Assembly: GCF_000237325.1 (NCBI RefSeq)
Contig: NC_017542.1
Coordinates: 2,824,501 to 2,888,500, forward strand
Source of the DNA: Paenibacillus polymyxa M1
GTDB lineage: Bacteria; Bacillota; Bacilli; Paenibacillales; Paenibacillaceae
Direction of reading: 5' to 3'
DNA: 64,000 nucleotides
In this document: positions 61,746 to 64,000 of the stretch, in pieces
Layout: the number at the start of each line of letters is the position of its first letter
Numbering within the stretch: the stretch's first letter is position 1
The notes under the pieces: generated by a model
Database searches by the model: none
The model's input: only the letters and a program-made list of their open reading frames with translations
What the model was told of the DNA's origin: nothing
Position numbers and translations under genes: made by a program

Positions 61746-62714
61746 TCATGTCGTTTCGCCTTGCCTGAAGATAACGGGGAGACGATACACTTGCTGATCT
61801 AAAGTTATACCATCCATCTTTTGATACAGCAGTCTGATTGTCATACGTGCCATTTCCTCCACTGGCTGCCTGATTGTGGACAATATCGGATGAAAATAAG
61901 GATGATTCTGAATCCCGTCGTAACCGATGACCTTTACATCCTCTGGAACGCGAATACCCTGCCTGCCTACTCTTTCTATATATTTAGCGGCTAACATATC
62001 GGTAATAGCGAAAATGCCGTCCACATCCTGATACTTATGTAGAAATTCGCTAAAATAGGCATCGTCGTTCACAATAGGGTCTGGTTTCTCGTATACAACA
62101 TAGTCGACACCTAATTTTTTCGCCTCATCAATGAAACCTTTTCTTCGATTCATGGTTTCACTAAATACGGAAGTTACACTTCCTATAAAAGCCGGCCTCT
62201 GGGCTCCCGCTTTAATAAGTTCCCTTAAAGCCATACTCCCTCCCTTATAATTATCCGAGGTCACACAGGTAATTTTTTTGCTAAAGTGTCTGTCAATACT
62301 TACAATCGGAATGTCATTGCTTATGCTATTCTCAATATCATTGTAGGTAATGCCGACAATTCCAGCCACTTTATTTTGCCGTAGCATATCCAGATAATAC
62401 AGTTCCTTTTCGGGCTTGCCACCGCTATTACATAGCATGAGCTTAAAGCCTTCCCTATCCAACTCATCCTCAATGTAATAAGCCAGTTCAGAAAAAAAAG
62501 GATTCCAGATACTTGGAAGTAGCAAGGCTACCATCTTGGATTTCCTCATCTTAAAATTTCGAGCGACTTCATTAGGGATATAATTCAATTCTTGTATAGC
62601 TTTTTCCACCTTATGGCGTGTATCTGGTTTTACAGAGCCCGAGTTGTTAATAACACGGGAAACAGTTCCCACAGCTACGCCAGCCAGGTTAGCGACATCT
62701 TTAATACTTGGCAT
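61746..62714 (-). CDS. LacI-family transcription regulator
   Basis: 322 residues. LacI helix-turn-helix at 1-25 (SIKDVANLAGVAVGTVSRVI), hinge (NYIPNEVARNFKMRKSKMVA), and a periplasmic-binding-protein-like sensor domain (PSIWNPFFSELAYYIEDELD, VPEDVKVIGYDGI). Local repressor of the fructan cluster, expected to release DNA upon binding a fructo-oligosaccharide or phosphate. Its own upstream region carries TGGAAACGTTTCA at 62758. Divergent from nothing intact; the XerS remnant begins 130 bp away. Confidence 0.92.
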   Translation of the reverse strand: MPSIKDVANLAGVAVGTVSRVINNSGSVKPDTRHKVEKAIQELNYIPNEVARNFKMRKSKMVALLLPSIWNPFFSELAYYIEDELDREGFKLMLCNSGGKPEKELYYLDMLRQNKVAGIVGITYNDIENSISNDIPIVSIDRHFSKKITCVTSDNYKGGSMALRELIKAGAQRPAFIGSVTSVFSETMNRRKGFIDEAKKLGVDYVVYEKPDPIVNDDAYFSEFLHKYQDVDGIFAITDMLAAKYIERVGRQGIRVPEDVKVIGYDGIQNHPYFHPILSTIRQPVEEMARMTIRLLYQKMDGITLDQQVYRLPVIFRQGETT

Positions 62715-62757
62715 TTAGCCCCCCCTCTCTCTTATGAAAATTATAATAACACGAAGT

Positions 62758-62790
62758 TGGAAACGTTTCAATAATCTTTGAAACGCTTTT
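62758..62790. promoter_or_regulatory. LacI-type operator plus half site before lacI
   Basis: TGGAAACGTTTCA (62758-62770), the same palindrome in the other orientation, followed by TGAAACGCTTTT (62779-62790), which resembles a weaker half site or a CcpA cre box. Autoregulation of the LacI gene is likely. Confidence 0.7.
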
Positions 62791-62846
62791 TTTTGACTTT
62801 TTTTCCTAGCCCATGTAGCTAAATCAAGTGTAATCCGGTCAGAAAG

Positions 62847-63272
62847 ATGATAAGCCAGCTTCCTGATCTTTCTCCTTCTTCACTACTCGAATACATATAT
62901 GATTATGAAACCTTCTTTAACTATCTTCTGGCTGAAGGACTTACTCCTGCTGGCCCTATTAGTCAAATTCCGTTAGAAACTCTTGAGAAGCTTTCATTGG
63001 ATTCAATTCTCGGATATAGATTTCATCTTCTCACCAAAGCAGGAAACTCAAGAACGACAGTATCAAGAAAGCTATCATCGCTTCGAACTTTATTTAATTA
63101 CTTGAATCAAAAAGCTGAGGACGAAAACTTCAATCCTTTACTAATTGGAAATGTGATGGCGAAAGTTGATATTTGCAAAAAGAAGAAATCTAAGTATACA
63201 GCAGCTAGCATCCTAGCTGGGAAATTGCTTCGAGATAATGAGATTACTGAATTTGTGGAATATATAAATTAA
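62847..63272 (+). pseudogene. XerS-like tyrosine recombinase, N-terminal part only
   Basis: 141 residues: LPDLSPSSLLEYIYDYETFF, PLETLEKLSLDSILGYRFHL, SRTTVSRKLSSLRTLFNYL and NPLLIGNVMAKVDICKKKKS. These match the core-binding (SAM-like) domain of XerS-type chromosome dimer-resolution recombinases, which are about 355 residues. The first ~25 residues and the entire catalytic domain (R...H-x-x-R...Y) are missing. It abuts the DUF4180 stub at about 63280. Cannot catalyse recombination. Confidence 0.78.
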
Positions 63273-63282
63273 AGGATACGAA

Positions 63283-63460
63283 AAAGTTTGGTAGTTAACG
63301 AACTTTTGGAGTACTTCTCCGGCAAGACGTATTTTCAACTCAAAGAACTCATCACATATTTCAGACTTGTTTAAAATAATACGATTACAATCTACTTGAT
63401 ACCTGACCGTTGCCATCAGATCTATAGCGGACTGAACATCAGTGATTAATTTTTACCACT
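63283..63460 (-). pseudogene. DUF4180 protein fragment
   Basis: Minus reading: LITDVQSAIDLMATVRYQVD then CNRIILNKSEICDEFFELKI and RLAGEVLQKFVNYQ. This is the middle of DUF4180 proteins (about 120 residues). The N-terminal ~20 and C-terminal ~40 residues are lost. Confidence 0.7.
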
Positions 63461-63575
63461 AGTAACATAGACAATTCCTATTCCATTGCATTAATTTTCC
63501 TAATGTTTATCATCTTCTTTTTCCTCATTTCAATCTTATACTTATAAAATAGTACTCTATTCGTCATGATTCGAT

Positions 63576-63700
63576 TCATTCATAAACAAGAACCCAATAT
63601 CTCGCCCCAGGCTCTCCTTCCTCGACAACGGCTTTCCAACCCCGCTTCTTATAGAAACTCAACGCATTATTATACAAAAACTCTGCTCTCTTTCTTATAG
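63576..63700 (-). pseudogene. GNAT acetyltransferase C-terminal stub
   Basis: Minus reading: EFLYNNALSFYKKRGWKAVV then EEGEPGARYWVLVYE with TGA at 63576-63578. 'NALSFYKK.GW' is the typical GNAT C-terminal motif. The rest of the domain is missing. Confidence 0.6.
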
Positions 63701-63719
63701 GTCAGCGCATTTTTTTTCT

Positions 63720-63869
63720 TTACCAGCCCAGGGTTTGAATCGTCTTTGGACTCCATTTGCTCGTCTGGGTAAGTGTTTCAATGACTTCGTTGGTGTTGAT
63801 CGGCGTATGACTCCAGATAATTTTCATTACTTCGAATTCGGCTTCTGATATTTGCAGCAATTCTTTCAT
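63720..63869 (-). pseudogene. BlaI/MecI-type repressor, truncated
   Basis: ATG 63869 with GGAGG upstream encodes 49 residues: ISEAEFEVMKIIWSHTPINT then NEVIETLTQTSKWSPKTIQT, the winged-helix start of BlaI/MecI/CopY repressors (about 125 residues). It ends LGW where LIRLV is expected, so the recognition wing and dimerisation domain are gone. Confidence 0.75.
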
Positions 63870-64000
63870 CGTAGGAACCTCCAATCGCTGTTGACCCCAA
63901 ATTTCTCAATTATATTTTTAGCGGATGAAATTCAGGATCAAATGCGAACGCTTCGATTTATCGGAATTGCTTCATTATTTCCGCTGCTGCATGCATAACC
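63870..64000. other. Window end
   Basis: About 130 bp upstream of the BlaI-like stub. No supported feature. Confidence 0.3.

Noticed and set aside
62779..62790. Calling TGAAACGCTTTT a full LacI operator
   Set aside because: Only one half matches the local GAAACGTTTC consensus; it is listed as a possible half site or cre box.
1..64000. CRISPR array
   Set aside because: No regularly spaced identical 25-40 bp repeats were found; the 50-bp repeats are dispersed, in both orientations, and not regularly spaced.
1..64000. tRNA or rRNA genes
   Set aside because: No cloverleaf with a conserved T-loop (GTTCGAATC-type) and CCA end, and no rRNA-like stretch, was recognised by eye.

Overview
The window looks like a chromosomal stretch of a Paenibacillus-type endospore former. 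The evidence is a tricistronic spore-germinant-receptor operon (16776-20447), an S-layer-homology surface protein (35180-37624), strong AGGAGG-type ribosome binding sites, low-to-moderate GC, and an inulin/cyclofructan enzyme cluster of a kind I know only from Paenibacillus and Bacillus circulans-type strains. This is inference; no rRNA, tRNA or taxon marker is present.

Left part (1-16700): small metabolic genes mixed with wreckage. Intact genes are two MFS transporters, a glutamate racemase, a tautomerase, a GNAT acetyltransferase, a DeoR regulator with a HAD phosphatase, a DHDPS-type lyase, a LysR regulator and a yellow/royal-jelly-type beta-propeller. Broken genes include a nitronate monooxygenase fragment, a metallo-beta-lactamase-fold gene, an IS110 transposase, a GNAT gene, a gentisate-type cupin and an alcohol dehydrogenase. 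Middle part (16776-48200): the ger operon, an ASCH protein, a secreted GH5 glucanase, a LysR/PanE-like/acetoacetate-decarboxylase-like module, a serine hydrolase with an erythromycin-esterase-like lipoprotein, the SLH protein, a permuted papain-like hydrolase, a SUKH protein, a GH2 enzyme and a MarR-GNAT fusion, again separated by truncated genes (Tn3 transposase, integrase, PLD-like, AraC, PocR, TetR, LysR).

Right part (48868-62714, all minus strand) is the most coherent system. A LacI regulator, two CUT1 permeases and a lipoprotein binding protein precede a fructokinase-GH32 fusion, an intracellular LamG-GH32 enzyme, and a secreted 1333-residue multi-module GH32 enzyme whose size and design match cycloinulooligosaccharide fructanotransferase. 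LacI-type palindromes with a GAAACGTTTC core lie upstream of the regulator, the transporter genes and the secreted enzyme. Proposed flow (inference): inulin is cyclised outside the cell, the cyclic or linear fructan is imported, opened by the intracellular twin, trimmed by the fusion's GH32 half and phosphorylated by its kinase half. The final 1.2 kb is a row of unrelated gene stubs (XerS-like, DUF4180, GNAT, BlaI).

Two mobile or repetitive signals are not explained by any intact gene. One is a dispersed repeat of about 50 bp (GGGAACGTTAGCTCAATAAA ... CGGCAGTCTAAGACTTTATTTT) in about ten copies. The other is two loci carrying arrays of TGACACAAAGTTTGC-like sites arranged like IS21- or Tn7-family transposon ends.
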